In this document: one piece after another, positions 1 through 6,691 of the stretch
Position numbering within the stretch: the stretch's first letter is position 1
Layout of the letters: the number at the start of each line of letters is the position of its first letter
DNA from: CAZVBV01 sp964513975
GTDB taxonomy: Bacteria > Patescibacteriota > Gracilibacteria > UBA4473
Assembly (NCBI GenBank): GCA_964513975.1
Contig: CAZEON010000019.1
Location: 1-17,834 of the forward strand
DNA: 17,834 bases
Direction of reading: 5' to 3'
Notes under the pieces: generated by a model
Databases searched by the model: none
What the model was told of the DNA's origin: nothing
What the model saw: the letters and a program-made list of their open reading frames with translations, nothing else
Made by a program: the position numbers and the translations under genes

Positions 1-1
1 G

Positions 2-29
2 ACACTTGTAGTTTAATTCCTACAGGTGT
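2..29. other. Stem-loop at left window edge
   Basis: Positions 2-11 pair with 20-29 (ten pairs including one G-U) around an 8-nt loop. The flanking bases could add a G-U pair. No T-run follows directly, so a rho-independent terminator is not clear. It could be the end of an upstream transcript's structure or a repeat unit; only one copy is visible. Confidence 0.45.
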
Positions 30-77
30 TGCGTTTAAAAAATAAATTTTCATTTTGATCAACCTGGTTTTTTGGAG

Positions 78-578
78 ATGGATTTTACTGATTTCACTGC
101 GAAACAAATACAATCAGTTTTAGATAAAAAAGAAGGTGCAGGTGATTGGGAACATGTTTATAAATTGATAAGATATGAAATGGCTTTAGAGCTTCTTAAT
201 AAGGGAGATCTGCTTATTAGAAAAGCACCAAAAATAGAACCATTGAATTCGCCAGAAAAGAATGAAGATACGAAAGAGCTTTTTGAATATTACCTTTCGA
301 AATACGAACAAATACTAGAAGATTATGGTTTAAATTGGAGTTCTTGGGACATGAAAAATGGATTATTTCATGTAGTACTTTCAGAAAAAGTAGGATCTTT
401 TCATTTTAAGGGAGAAGGAGGAAATTGGGGAGAAACATTCAAAAATGCTATTGAAAATTTTATTGAACGAAACAAAAAAATGAATTATCAAAAAAAACTT
501 TTAGAATTTGCGTACCAGTATGCGATTGAAATAGAAGACTTTGAAAATGCTAAAAAACTAAAAGAAACAGTTTCCTAA
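78..578 (+). CDS. Hypothetical protein with C-terminal UVR-like motif
   Basis: I do not recognise the family. The ORF gives about 166 residues. A TTG six bases upstream is the alternative start; I chose the ATG, although the GGAG directly touching it leaves no spacer and cannot act as a normal ribosome-binding site. The middle is mixed polar and aromatic (LNWSSWDMKNGLFHVVLSEK). The last ~27 residues (YAIEIEDFENAKKLKE) resemble the UVR helical hairpin found in UvrB, UvrC and McsA, which mediates protein-protein contacts. That match is by eye and only suggestive; no catalytic residues are evident. There are no signal peptide or membrane segments. It stands alone, followed after about 10 nt by the tRNA promoter. 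Codon use is AT-rich. Confidence 0.6.
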   Translation: MDFTDFTAKQIQSVLDKKEGAGDWEHVYKLIRYEMALELLNKGDLLIRKAPKIEPLNSPEKNEDTKELFEYYLSKYEQILEDYGLNWSSWDMKNGLFHVVLSEKVGSFHFKGEGGNWGETFKNAIENFIERNKKMNYQKKLLEFAYQYAIEIEDFENAKKLKETVS

Positions 579-588
579 GAAACAAAAA

Positions 589-617
589 TTGACATTTCAA
601 TCCTGAATCGCTAAAAA
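589..617 (+). promoter_or_regulatory. Sigma70-type promoter of tRNA-Val
   Basis: A perfect -35 TTGACA (589-594), a 17-nt spacer and -10 TAAAAA (612-617, 4 of 6 consensus). Predicted transcription start is near 624, about 9 nt before the mature tRNA 5' end at 633, which fits a short RNase P-processed leader. Confidence 0.6.
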
Positions 618-632
618 ACACAGGCTTTTTCC

Positions 633-709
633 GCGCGCGTAGCTCAGTTGGCTAGAGCGCCTGCTTGACTTGCAGGAGGCCATAGGTTCGAGTCCTATCG
701 CGCGTACCA
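633..709 (+). tRNA. tRNA-Val (anticodon GAC), CCA encoded
   Basis: The full cloverleaf is readable. Acceptor 633-639 pairs with 699-705 (first pair G-U). D-stem is 642-645/655-658, anticodon stem 660-664/672-676, T-stem 682-686/694-698 with loop TTCGAGT. The discriminator A is at 706 and CCA at 707-709. The anticodon loop TTGACTT puts GAC at 667-669, which reads Val codons GUC/GUU. Position 37 is T, where nearly all tRNAs carry a purine. An ORF on the opposite strand here is the usual spurious antisense-tRNA reading frame. Confidence 0.93.
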
Positions 710-710
710 G

Positions 711-741
711 GCTTCGCTTTGCTTTGAACAAGAAGCGAAGC
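711..741 (+). terminator. Hairpin after tRNA-Val, possible 3' end or repeat
   Basis: GCTTCGCTT (711-719) pairs perfectly with AAGCGAAGC (733-741) around a 13-nt loop, directly downstream of the tRNA CCA. No U-run follows, so it may be a processing or repeat hairpin rather than an intrinsic terminator. The 13-mer GCTTCGCTTTGCT recurs at 9316-9328 inside another repeat element. Confidence 0.35.
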
Positions 742-862
742 GACGCGGTGAAAAGGAAATGGAAGCCTGCCCGGCGTAACGAAGTGAAGACGGAATACAC
801 AAACTTCAGTCTTCGCTAAAAGCTACGCCAGACAAGACGCCTGACAAGCCACAGCTTTTCTA
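742..862. other. Intergenic spacer with short tandem and inverted repeats
   Basis: No gene is credible here. It holds a 12-nt tandem repeat with two mismatches (826-837 and 838-849) enclosed by a 7-bp inverted repeat, AAAAGCT (818-824) and AGCTTTT (853-859). This could fold as an RNA or DNA stem between the tRNA and the next gene. Confidence 0.4.
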
Positions 863-891
863 TTTACGAAAAAGTATTTTCAAGCTATTTT
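863..891 (+). promoter_or_regulatory. Candidate promoter of the trypsin-like lipoprotein gene
   Basis: TTTACG (863-868), 17-nt spacer, TATTTT (886-891); each box matches 4 of 6 consensus bases. Only 7 nt separate the -10 from the ATG at 899, implying a leaderless transcript. TATACA at 891-896 is an alternative but lies too close to the ATG. Confidence 0.35.
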
Positions 892-898
892 ATACACA

Positions 899-1528
899 AT
901 GAAAAAGCTTGTGATTTGTGCATTGGGATTCGCATTAATGGCTTGTTCTCAGACACCCGTTTCCATTGAGCCACTGATGCAAGCGAATAGTCATGAAGAA
1001 GTAGAAGAATATCGTCCGACGATTCCATCACATATTTTTCTCAGCGATAGCGAGGGGAATAGAGTTGGAATGGCTGTCTCTCTGCAGGATCAGATATTTG
1101 TGACGGCGGATCATTTAAAGGAAAAATACGATAAATTGTTCTGGAAGGAAATGCCGATTCATATCATTGCACGGGCATTTGAAGATGACTTGCTCTTCTT
1201 TGAACTCAATAACTGGGTGTTGGATGCGCCGACATGGAGCGATCATCCGCCGGTGTTGGGAGAGCCAATTTTTTGGATAGATGAAACATCTTCTCTGACC
1301 ACAGAGGAAGTCCGTTCGATTTCGGAGCATATTAATGAAGAATCTTTGCAAACAGAGAGAATTGTCATTTCTGGGGTTGCGACGTTACCCAATTCCGGAT
1401 CACCAATTTTTGGAGAAAAGGGACAGGTGTTTGGAATTCTTGTGGGAGCCGATCGTTCACAGGATATTTCCTATGCGGTTCGGTCAGATAAAATTTTGAA
1501 AATTTTGGCAGAAAATTTGGAAGAGTAG
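899..1528 (+). CDS. Trypsin-like serine protease, predicted lipoprotein
   Basis: The N-terminus is a type II signal peptide: MKK, a hydrophobic core, then lipobox LMAC with the lipidated Cys at 16, so the protein is probably membrane-anchored outside the cytoplasm. The rest resembles a reduced chymotrypsin/HtrA-fold domain. A candidate triad is visible: His72 in VTADH (like TAAH), Asp97 in DDLLFFEL (like DIALLKL) and Ser166 in NSGSPIFGEKGQVFGIL (like GNSGGPVFN..GxVVGI). The second Gly of the usual GGP is Ser168. At 209 residues it is short for an HtrA and has no PDZ domain. The family assignment is by motif only; activity is inferred. It is monocistronic between the tRNA and rpsO, with a likely leaderless start. 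Confidence 0.72.
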   Translation: MKKLVICALGFALMACSQTPVSIEPLMQANSHEEVEEYRPTIPSHIFLSDSEGNRVGMAVSLQDQIFVTADHLKEKYDKLFWKEMPIHIIARAFEDDLLFFELNNWVLDAPTWSDHPPVLGEPIFWIDETSSLTTEEVRSISEHINEESLQTERIVISGVATLPNSGSPIFGEKGQVFGILVGADRSQDISYAVRSDKILKILAENLEE

Positions 1529-1606
1529 GGAAGTAAGAAGTAAGGAAGTAATGAAGTGAAAAGGTTTTTTATTTATTCTTCCATACTTCCCTACTTCACA
1601 ACTTCC
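1529..1606. repeat. Inverted pair of AGT-anchored 8-nt repeat arrays
   Basis: The left arm (1529-1562) runs in AGT-initiated units of 7, 8, 8 and 8 nt, e.g. AGTAAGGA and AGTAATGA. The right arm (1578-1606), read on the other strand, gives AGTTGTGA, AGTAGGGA and AGTATGGA. The arms pair at about 23 positions over about 28, making a long imperfect hairpin right after the protease stop codon. It may serve as a 3' structure. The 14-mer GAAGTAGGGAAGTA of the right arm recurs at 17148-17161. Confidence 0.75.
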
Positions 1607-1627
1607 TTTCTTTCCCCCAGAAAATCC

Positions 1628-1655
1628 TTGACGAAAGGTCGTGAAGCTCTACAAT
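1628..1655 (+). promoter_or_regulatory. Sigma70-type promoter of rpsO
   Basis: TTGACG (1628-1633), 16-nt spacer, TACAAT (1650-1655); each box matches 5 of 6 consensus bases. Predicted start near 1662 leaves a leader of only about 16 nt before the rpsO ATG, with no purine-rich ribosome-binding site. Confidence 0.7.
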
Positions 1656-1677
1656 CTGCGCGATTTAATTTTCTCAT

Positions 1678-2109
1678 ATGACCAAAGAAGAAACCGTAAA
1701 AAAAGAAGCTGATTCAGCTAAAACTTCAGGTTCTGCAAAGGCTATGCCTGATAAAGCGCCGGACAAGGAAGAGAAGCTCGTTGCAAAAAAAGCAGCACCA
1801 AAGGCTCCAGCGAAAAAAGCTACAAAGAAGGCGGCAGTAGTTGCAAAGTCACGAGTAGCAAAAAAAGAAGTTATTAAAACGCATCAAACACACGCGAAAG
1901 ACACAGGGTCTTCAAAGGTTCAGATTGCGGTTTTGACAAACAAAATCGAAATGCTTTCTCAGCATTTAAAAGATCATTCTAAAGACAAGCACTCACGACG
2001 AGGGCTTATTGGTATGGTAGGAAAACGAAGAAAATTACTTCGATATTTACAAATGACTGATGCGACACAATACGCGCACGTTACTAAAGCACTAGGCCTC
2101 CGTAAATAA
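1678..2109 (+). CDS. rpsO: Small ribosomal subunit protein S15 with N-terminal extension
   Basis: S15 binds the 16S rRNA central domain and is a primary organiser of the 30S platform. The C-terminal ~85 residues match the family well: HAKDTGSSKVQIAVLTNKI, then HLKDHSKDKHSRRGLIGMVGKRRKLLRYLQ, ending LGLRK. Bacterial S15 is normally about 89 residues; this protein has 143 because residues 1 to about 58 form a low-complexity Lys/Ala/Pro tail (AAPKAPAKKATKKAA) resembling histone H1 tails. The ATG sits just after a good promoter and no internal Met lies near the canonical S15 start, which supports the long form. The order rpsO-pnp is the conserved bacterial arrangement. In E. coli S15 represses its own translation; I see no evident pseudoknot in the very short leader here. 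Confidence 0.95.
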   Translation: MTKEETVKKEADSAKTSGSAKAMPDKAPDKEEKLVAKKAAPKAPAKKATKKAAVVAKSRVAKKEVIKTHQTHAKDTGSSKVQIAVLTNKIEMLSQHLKDHSKDKHSRRGLIGMVGKRRKLLRYLQMTDATQYAHVTKALGLRK

Positions 2110-2115
2110 GAACTT

Positions 2116-2142
2116 CGTCTCGGAGTAAATCCGGGCGTTTTT
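2116..2142 (+). terminator. Intrinsic terminator or attenuator between rpsO and pnp
   Basis: CTCGGA (2119-2124) pairs with TCCGGG (2130-2135, one U-G) around loop GTAAA. An outer CG/CG pairing at 2116-2117/2136-2137 extends it, followed by five T's (2138-2142). It may reduce read-through from rpsO into pnp. Confidence 0.6.
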
Positions 2143-2215
2143 CATTCCGAAAAATTCCTCAATTTTATTCCGAGCAAAGGACTTGCGGAGATTATTAATT
2201 TCATCTTTTGCACTT

Positions 2216-4330
2216 ATGCAAACACACATACAATCGGTTTCGGTAGAAATAGGGGGCAAGACCCTCACCTTTGAGACAGGAAAATTGGCATTACTGGCTA
2301 ATGGTTCCACAGTCGCTACATATGGCGACATCGTTATTCTCTGTACAGCAGGAATGACAGACACAGCGAAGGACGGAATAGACTTCTTTCCTATGATGGT
2401 AGACTTTGATCCAAAGTTCTACGCAACAGGTAAATTTAAGGGATCACGTTTCTTGAAACGAGAAGCTCGACCACCAGAGGCAGCTATTCTCACGGCACGA
2501 ATGACAGATCGTCCTCTTCGTCCAATGTTTCCAAAGATGATGCGGAACGATGTTCAAATTGTAGGAACATTGCTGCAAGCAGATAGCGTGCACACCACAA
2601 CAGCCACTATGATTAATGTCGCTTCAATGGCATGTCTTTTGGGAGGACTTCCTTTGGAAGATGCAGTGGGAGCTGTACGAGTAGGAATGAAAGACGATGG
2701 TTCTTACTTCCTCGATCCTACTTTTGAAGAAGTAGAAAAAGGAAAACTAGATTTAATTTTAGCAGGAACAGAAGACTCAGTGCTCATGATGGAAGCAGGA
2801 GCGAATCTTGTTTCTGACAAAGAAATGATTGGAGCATTGCAGTTTGGACATGGTGAGATCAAAAAGGTCTGCCAAGCGCAAAAAGAGCTCGTGAAGAAAG
2901 CAGGACCAATTGAACAAAGAGTTCCAACATTGCAAGAACTCAATCCAGCAGCGAAAGAATTGGTAGACAAAAGCTTAACAGAAGCTGAGTTTGAAGCGAT
3001 TAAGGGAGCTGGAAAAGTAGAAATTAAACAAGCGTTGCATGATGCAGAAGAAAAACTTCTCTCAGCGTGCGCAGAACAAATCGAAAATGACGAAGTAACG
3101 AAAAGAGACTTGCTTTACTTCTTTGAAAAACGATTCGCAGCAGCAATGAGAAAACGAGTATTCGACACAGGAAAACGAATCGACGCACGAGAGGTGGACG
3201 ATGTACGACCACTTCAATGTGAAGTAAGTCTTTTCCCACGAGTACACGGATCAGCGTTGTTTCAACGTGGAGAAACACAATCTTTGTCTATGACAACATT
3301 GGGAGGTCCTGGTGATTACCAAATCATCGACGACCCCGATCAAAACGAAGTGAAAAAATACTACATGCATCACTACAACTTTCCACCATCATCAGTGGGG
3401 GAGGTTCGACCACTTCGTTCAACAGGACGACGAGAAATTGGTCACGGAATGCTCGGAGAACGAGCACTCAAATACATGATGCCTGACCGAGTTGAAGACA
3501 ACTTCCCGTACACTGTACGTGTGGTATCAGAAATTCTTACCTGCAACGGATCGTCTTCTATGGCGGCTGTGTGTGGATCAACATTGTCTCTTATGGATGC
3601 GGGAGTTCCAATCAAACGACCAATTTCAGGAGTAGCAATGGGACTTTTGATGAATGCTGAAACAGGTGATTACCGAATCTTGACTGACATCATGTCATTT
3701 GAAGATTTCGACGGAGATATGGACTTTAAAGTAACAGGAGACCAAAACGGAATTACAGCATTGCAACTCGATATTAAAGTGAAGGGACTCAAAATGTCTC
3801 TTCTTGAAGAAGCATTGCAAAAATCTCAAGCCGCTCGAGTTCACATTCTTGATGCGATGTTGAAGGCCATTCCAGAATCACGAAAAGAAATGAACGAATA
3901 CGCACCACGTATTGATTCATTCAAGATTAATCCAGAATTTATTCGAGTGATTATCGGAAAGGGTGGAGAAACTATCCAACGTCTTTGTGCAGAGTACGAT
4001 GTGAATATCGATATTGATGATGATGGAATCATTATGATTACTTCAACGAACCAAGAAGGGGCAAAAGCAGCACGGGCTGAAATTGACCTCATGACGTACG
4101 AACCAACAGTTGGTGACGAGTTCGATGGAACGGTGAAATCAATCATGGACTTCGGAGTCTTCGTTGAATACATCCCAGGAAAAGAAGCATTAGTTCACGT
4201 GTCAGAAATGGCAAATGAACGAGTGAATCATCCAGGTGATGTCGTCAAAGAAGGAGACAAAGTGAAAGTAAAGATTATGGGAACTGATAAGATGGGACGA
4301 ACGCAGTTGTCTATGAAGGCGTGTCTCTGA
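2216..4330 (+). CDS. pnp: Polyribonucleotide nucleotidyltransferase (PNPase)
   Basis: PNPase is a trimeric phosphorolytic 3'-5' exoribonuclease of mRNA decay. The start is set at MQTHIQSVSVEIGG; a TTG 33 nt upstream would add an unusual leader. At 704 residues it has normal length. The first RNase PH domain carries GSRFLKREARP (equivalent to the FFRR loop) and TDRPLRPMFP. The second has GERALKYMMP and the catalytic Asp-rich stretch LTDIMSFEDFDGDMDFKV near residues 485-502. A KH domain with IIGKGGETIQ lies around 578-588 and a C-terminal S1 domain (GDEFDGTVKSIMDFGVFVEY) starts near 632. It ends in TGA just before a repeat and a terminator. Cotranscription from the rpsO promoter is likely, perhaps attenuated at 2116-2142. 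Confidence 0.97.
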   Translation: MQTHIQSVSVEIGGKTLTFETGKLALLANGSTVATYGDIVILCTAGMTDTAKDGIDFFPMMVDFDPKFYATGKFKGSRFLKREARPPEAAILTARMTDRPLRPMFPKMMRNDVQIVGTLLQADSVHTTTATMINVASMACLLGGLPLEDAVGAVRVGMKDDGSYFLDPTFEEVEKGKLDLILAGTEDSVLMMEAGANLVSDKEMIGALQFGHGEIKKVCQAQKELVKKAGPIEQRVPTLQELNPAAKELVDKSLTEAEFEAIKGAGKVEIKQALHDAEEKLLSACAEQIENDEVTKRDLLYFFEKRFAAAMRKRVFDTGKRIDAREVDDVRPLQCEVSLFPRVHGSALFQRGETQSLSMTTLGGPGDYQIIDDPDQNEVKKYYMHHYNFPPSSVGEVRPLRSTGRREIGHGMLGERALKYMMPDRVEDNFPYTVRVVSEILTCNGSSSMAAVCGSTLSLMDAGVPIKRPISGVAMGLLMNAETGDYRILTDIMSFEDFDGDMDFKVTGDQNGITALQLDIKVKGLKMSLLEEALQKSQAARVHILDAMLKAIPESRKEMNEYAPRIDSFKINPEFIRVIIGKGGETIQRLCAEYDVNIDIDDDGIIMITSTNQEGAKAARAEIDLMTYEPTVGDEFDGTVKSIMDFGVFVEYIPGKEALVHVSEMANERVNHPGDVVKEGDKVKVKIMGTDKMGRTQLSMKACL

Positions 4331-4332
4331 AA

Positions 4333-4355
4333 ATTACGAATTATCAATTACGAAT
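4333..4355. repeat. Three-unit 7-nt tandem repeat after pnp
   Basis: ATTACGA, ATTATCA, ATTACGA run at exact 7-nt spacing (4333-4353) just after the pnp stop codon. It belongs to the same style of 7-nt degenerate repeat seen between sufB and sufD. Confidence 0.55.
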
Positions 4356-4363
4356 GAATAAGG

Positions 4364-4394
4364 CAACCGATGGTGAAAACTGTCGGTTGTTTTT
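4364..4394 (+). terminator. Intrinsic terminator of pnp
   Basis: CAACCGA (4364-4370) pairs perfectly with TCGGTTG (4383-4389) around a 12-nt loop and is followed by TTTTT (4390-4394). A standard rho-independent terminator about 35 nt after the pnp stop. Confidence 0.8.
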
Positions 4395-4604
4395 AACAAT
4401 GGGGACTCTTTTTTATAAAGGGATTGTTCGGCTTTCCTTATTCAAGGATGTCGATAGGGTTGTGTTTTTATGCAGGGGCAACTATGAAGAATTTCCTTTC
4501 CTATCATGGTAGTCACCTGCTTACAGGTGACGTCACCCATAGGCAGGTGACTTTCATTGGGTAGATCTCGCGAATATGGATTCGTAACTGCATTTTTATA
4601 ATGA
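4395..4604. other. Intergenic region between convergent pnp and suf units, with tandem palindromes
   Basis: No convincing coding sequence. The notable structure is at 4512-4551: GTCACCTG-CTTA-CAGGTGAC (perfect 8-bp stem, 4-nt loop) immediately followed by GTCACC-8 nt-GGTGAC. The first and last arms can also pair with each other. This may be the 3' end structure of the leftward suf mRNA, although no U-run is seen on that strand, or a protein-binding site. Confidence 0.55.
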
Positions 4605-5144
4605 CTATAAACTATTAACTGTCTTCAAAAATCCAGTCTTCAGCACCTCCTGTGCTTTCTTTTTATCAATACCTCGTGATTGGAGGTAAAAGATCTGTTC
4701 ATCGCTTACAGGTGCTACAGACGCACTGTGAGAAGCAGACTTAACACTGTCGGTTTGTACGGTGAGAACGGGTAATGCTTTTCCTTTTGCATTCCCAAAA
4801 AGAATAATCTTTTCCTTTACCTGCGCTGTCGCTTGGGTGGAAGATTTCGCAATGATTCCGGTTCCGTTTAATTTTAATTGTGCATCATCTTCAGCCGTTC
4901 CTCTTAGTTCAATAATTCCAGTTTGGCTTGCGCCGTTGAATCTCATTACGACATTCCATTGTTTCACATTCTTCTTTGAAGATTGAATACGTCCCTGTAT
5001 CTTACAGTGGGCATTCTCACCCTTCAATTCAATATCCAGTGTGAATTTACGAGATCCTGCATCGAAGTCTTCCAACTGCACGAGGAGTTTCTCGTTGTTG
5101 CCAACGATGATGTGTTTGGAACCTGTTGGATTACTTATTTTCAT
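4605..5144 (-). CDS. sufD: Truncated SufD-like Fe-S cluster scaffold subunit
   Basis: SufD normally pairs with SufB and SufC to assemble Fe-S clusters. The C-terminal part is clearly SufB/SufD family: ALPVLTVQTD, then SASHSASVAPVSDEQIFYLQ SRGI. This keeps the His (about residue 139) corresponding to the E. coli SufD histidine of SHGATVG. Alternating hydrophobic strands before it fit the last turns of the beta-helix core. At 179 residues it lacks the N-terminal domain and much of the beta-helix of ordinary SufD (about 400 residues). I start at MKISNP; an in-frame ATG 48 nt upstream would add a hydrophobic stretch translated from repeat DNA. It is last in the leftward sufC-sufB-sufD order, 119 nt after sufB, a gap filled with 7-nt repeats. 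It could be a functional minimal SufD or a decayed one. Confidence 0.8.
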   Translation of the reverse strand: MKISNPTGSKHIIVGNNEKLLVQLEDFDAGSRKFTLDIELKGENAHCKIQGRIQSSKKNVKQWNVVMRFNGASQTGIIELRGTAEDDAQLKLNGTGIIAKSSTQATAQVKEKIILFGNAKGKALPVLTVQTDSVKSASHSASVAPVSDEQIFYLQSRGIDKKKAQEVLKTGFLKTVNSL

Positions 5145-5153
5145 GAAGAAGAA

Positions 5154-5276
5154 TGTAAAATGTAAAAGGCAAAATGTTAAAAGAATTTCCAATTTTCAAT
5201 GTTCAATTTCCAAATAAATTTTAATTTTAAATTTTTAAATTGGGGTTTGTTTTTATTTAACATTTAACATTTAAAA
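5154..5276. repeat. 7-nt degenerate tandem repeats between sufB and sufD
   Basis: Exact 7-nt periodicity occurs in three runs: TGTAAAA twice (5154-5167); TTTCCAA, TTTTCAA, TGTTCAA, TTTCCAA (5186-5213); and TTTAACA, TTTAACA, TTTAAAA (5256-5276). The last run overlaps the final codons and the stop of sufB, so that protein's last residues are encoded by repeat DNA. Confidence 0.7.
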
Positions 5277-6691
5277 TTAGGGTTATCCGATCCGATAGAG
5301 TTTTCCATTTCCATCTCGATCAGCCGGTTTAACTCACTGGCATATTCTAATGGGAGTGTTTTAACGACTTCATTGAGGAATCCATTCACGATCATACCGC
5401 GCGCCTCATCTTCTCCAATCCCTCGGGATTCGAAGTAGAGCAGGACTTCATCAGAAATCTTCCCAGCGCTGGCTTCATGGGTAATCTGCGCGGTATCGTT
5501 CTCACAGGTAATCTGCGGAATGGTGTCAGCGGTTGAATGATCATCAAAGAGCAACGCATCGCATTCCACGTGCACGACAGCATTCTCGGCGGATTTCTTT
5601 ACATCGACAATTCCACGATAGGTAGAGATCCCACCGCCTTTTGACAAACTTTTGGAAACGATATTCGTTCGACAGTTTTTTCCACTGATGGTGACTTTTG
5701 ATCCGACATCTTGATTCTGTCCTTCGTTCGCTAACGCAATTCCGAGATGATCGGCTCGTGCTCCATTGCCAACTAATAACGAACTCGGGTAGAGCATGGT
5801 GACCCCCGATCCGAGATTTCCTCCGATCCATTCCATCTTGGCATTGTCATTCACAATCGCCCGTTTGGTATTCAAATTGTATGTATCCTTGCTCCAGTTC
5901 TCAACGGATGAATATCGTATCTGAGCGCCTTTCTCCACAAAGACTTCCACGCATCCCGCATGCAGTGATTTACTGCCGTAGCGAGGTGCTGAGCAGCCCT
6001 CAATGTAATGCGCTTTCGCCCCTTCTTCCACAATTATTAATGTGTGTTCAAACTGTCCCTGATTCATTGCATTCATCCGGAAGTAGGCTTGGAGGGGTTG
6101 GGTGATTTCTATGCCCTTTGGCACATAGAGAAATGTTCCTCCAGAGGTTACTGCATAATGAAGTGCTGCAAATTTGTGATCGGTGAGTGGTACGCATTTT
6201 GAAAAATACTTCTGTACAAGCTCTGGATATTTCATGACTGCCGTATCGAAATCCTCAAAGATGACGCCTTGTTTACTCCATACATCTTTGACATTGTGAT
6301 AGATGTTTTCGCTCTCATACTGGGCGCCAACACCCGCTAAGATTTCTCGTTCGGCTTGTGGAATTTTTAATCGATCAAACGTTTTTTTGATTTCTAGATC
6401 CACATCGTTCCAGGTTTTAGAATTTTTTTTATCACTCGCTTTTGCAAAATAACGAATCTTTTTGAAATCGAGTTTCTTCAAACTTGGTCCCCAAGAGGGG
6501 AGAGGGAGTTCGTTAAATTTCTGCAATGCTTGGAGTCTGATATCGAGCATCCAAGATGGCTCATTTTTGCTTTCAGAAATCGATCGCACCAAGTCCTCCG
6601 ATAGTCCTGTATCGAATTTTTTCGCATAATCTTGATTGTTTGAATGATCGAGATCCTGCTTGGTGAGACCAGTGAAGTCTATTGAACACAT
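5264..6691 (-). CDS. sufB: Fe-S cluster assembly scaffold SufB
   Basis: SufB is the core scaffold of the SUF pathway, building Fe-S clusters in a complex with SufC and SufD in the cytoplasm. At 475 residues it is full length. The N-terminus has the family signature GLSEDLVRSISESKNEPSWML (residues 29-49). The middle shows FLYVPKGIEITQPLQAYFRM and the HTLIIVEEGAKAHYIEGCSAP segment. The C-terminal domain keeps IPQITCENDTAQITHEA with Cys396, matching the E. coli cysteine proposed to accept sulfur, and MIVNGFLNEV. Start codon ATG overlaps the end of sufC by 13 nt, so translation is probably coupled. The extreme C-terminus (NFKC) is repeat-derived. No sufS, sufU or sufE is in the window, so the sulfur donor must be elsewhere. 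Confidence 0.96.
   Translation of the reverse strand: MCSIDFTGLTKQDLDHSNNQDYAKKFDTGLSEDLVRSISESKNEPSWMLDIRLQALQKFNELPLPSWGPSLKKLDFKKIRYFAKASDKKNSKTWNDVDLEIKKTFDRLKIPQAEREILAGVGAQYESENIYHNVKDVWSKQGVIFEDFDTAVMKYPELVQKYFSKCVPLTDHKFAALHYAVTSGGTFLYVPKGIEITQPLQAYFRMNAMNQGQFEHTLIIVEEGAKAHYIEGCSAPRYGSKSLHAGCVEVFVEKGAQIRYSSVENWSKDTYNLNTKRAIVNDNAKMEWIGGNLGSGVTMLYPSSLLVGNGARADHLGIALANEGQNQDVGSKVTISGKNCRTNIVSKSLSKGGGISTYRGIVDVKKSAENAVVHVECDALLFDDHSTADTIPQITCENDTAQITHEASAGKISDEVLLYFESRGIGEDEARGMIVNGFLNEVVKTLPLEYASELNRLIEMEMENSIGSDNPNFKC

Noticed and set aside
1..30. Possible CRISPR repeat at the left edge
   Set aside because: The palindromic stem resembles a repeat hairpin, but only one copy is present, with no spacers and no cas genes.
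597..800. Minus-strand ORF of 67 codons across the tRNA
   Set aside because: It is the antisense translation of tRNA-Val (the familiar GLEPMASC...SSQLSYAR pattern), not a gene.
4321..4512. Plus-strand 63-codon ORF after pnp
   Set aside because: It passes through the pnp terminator hairpin and 7-nt repeats and has no family features.
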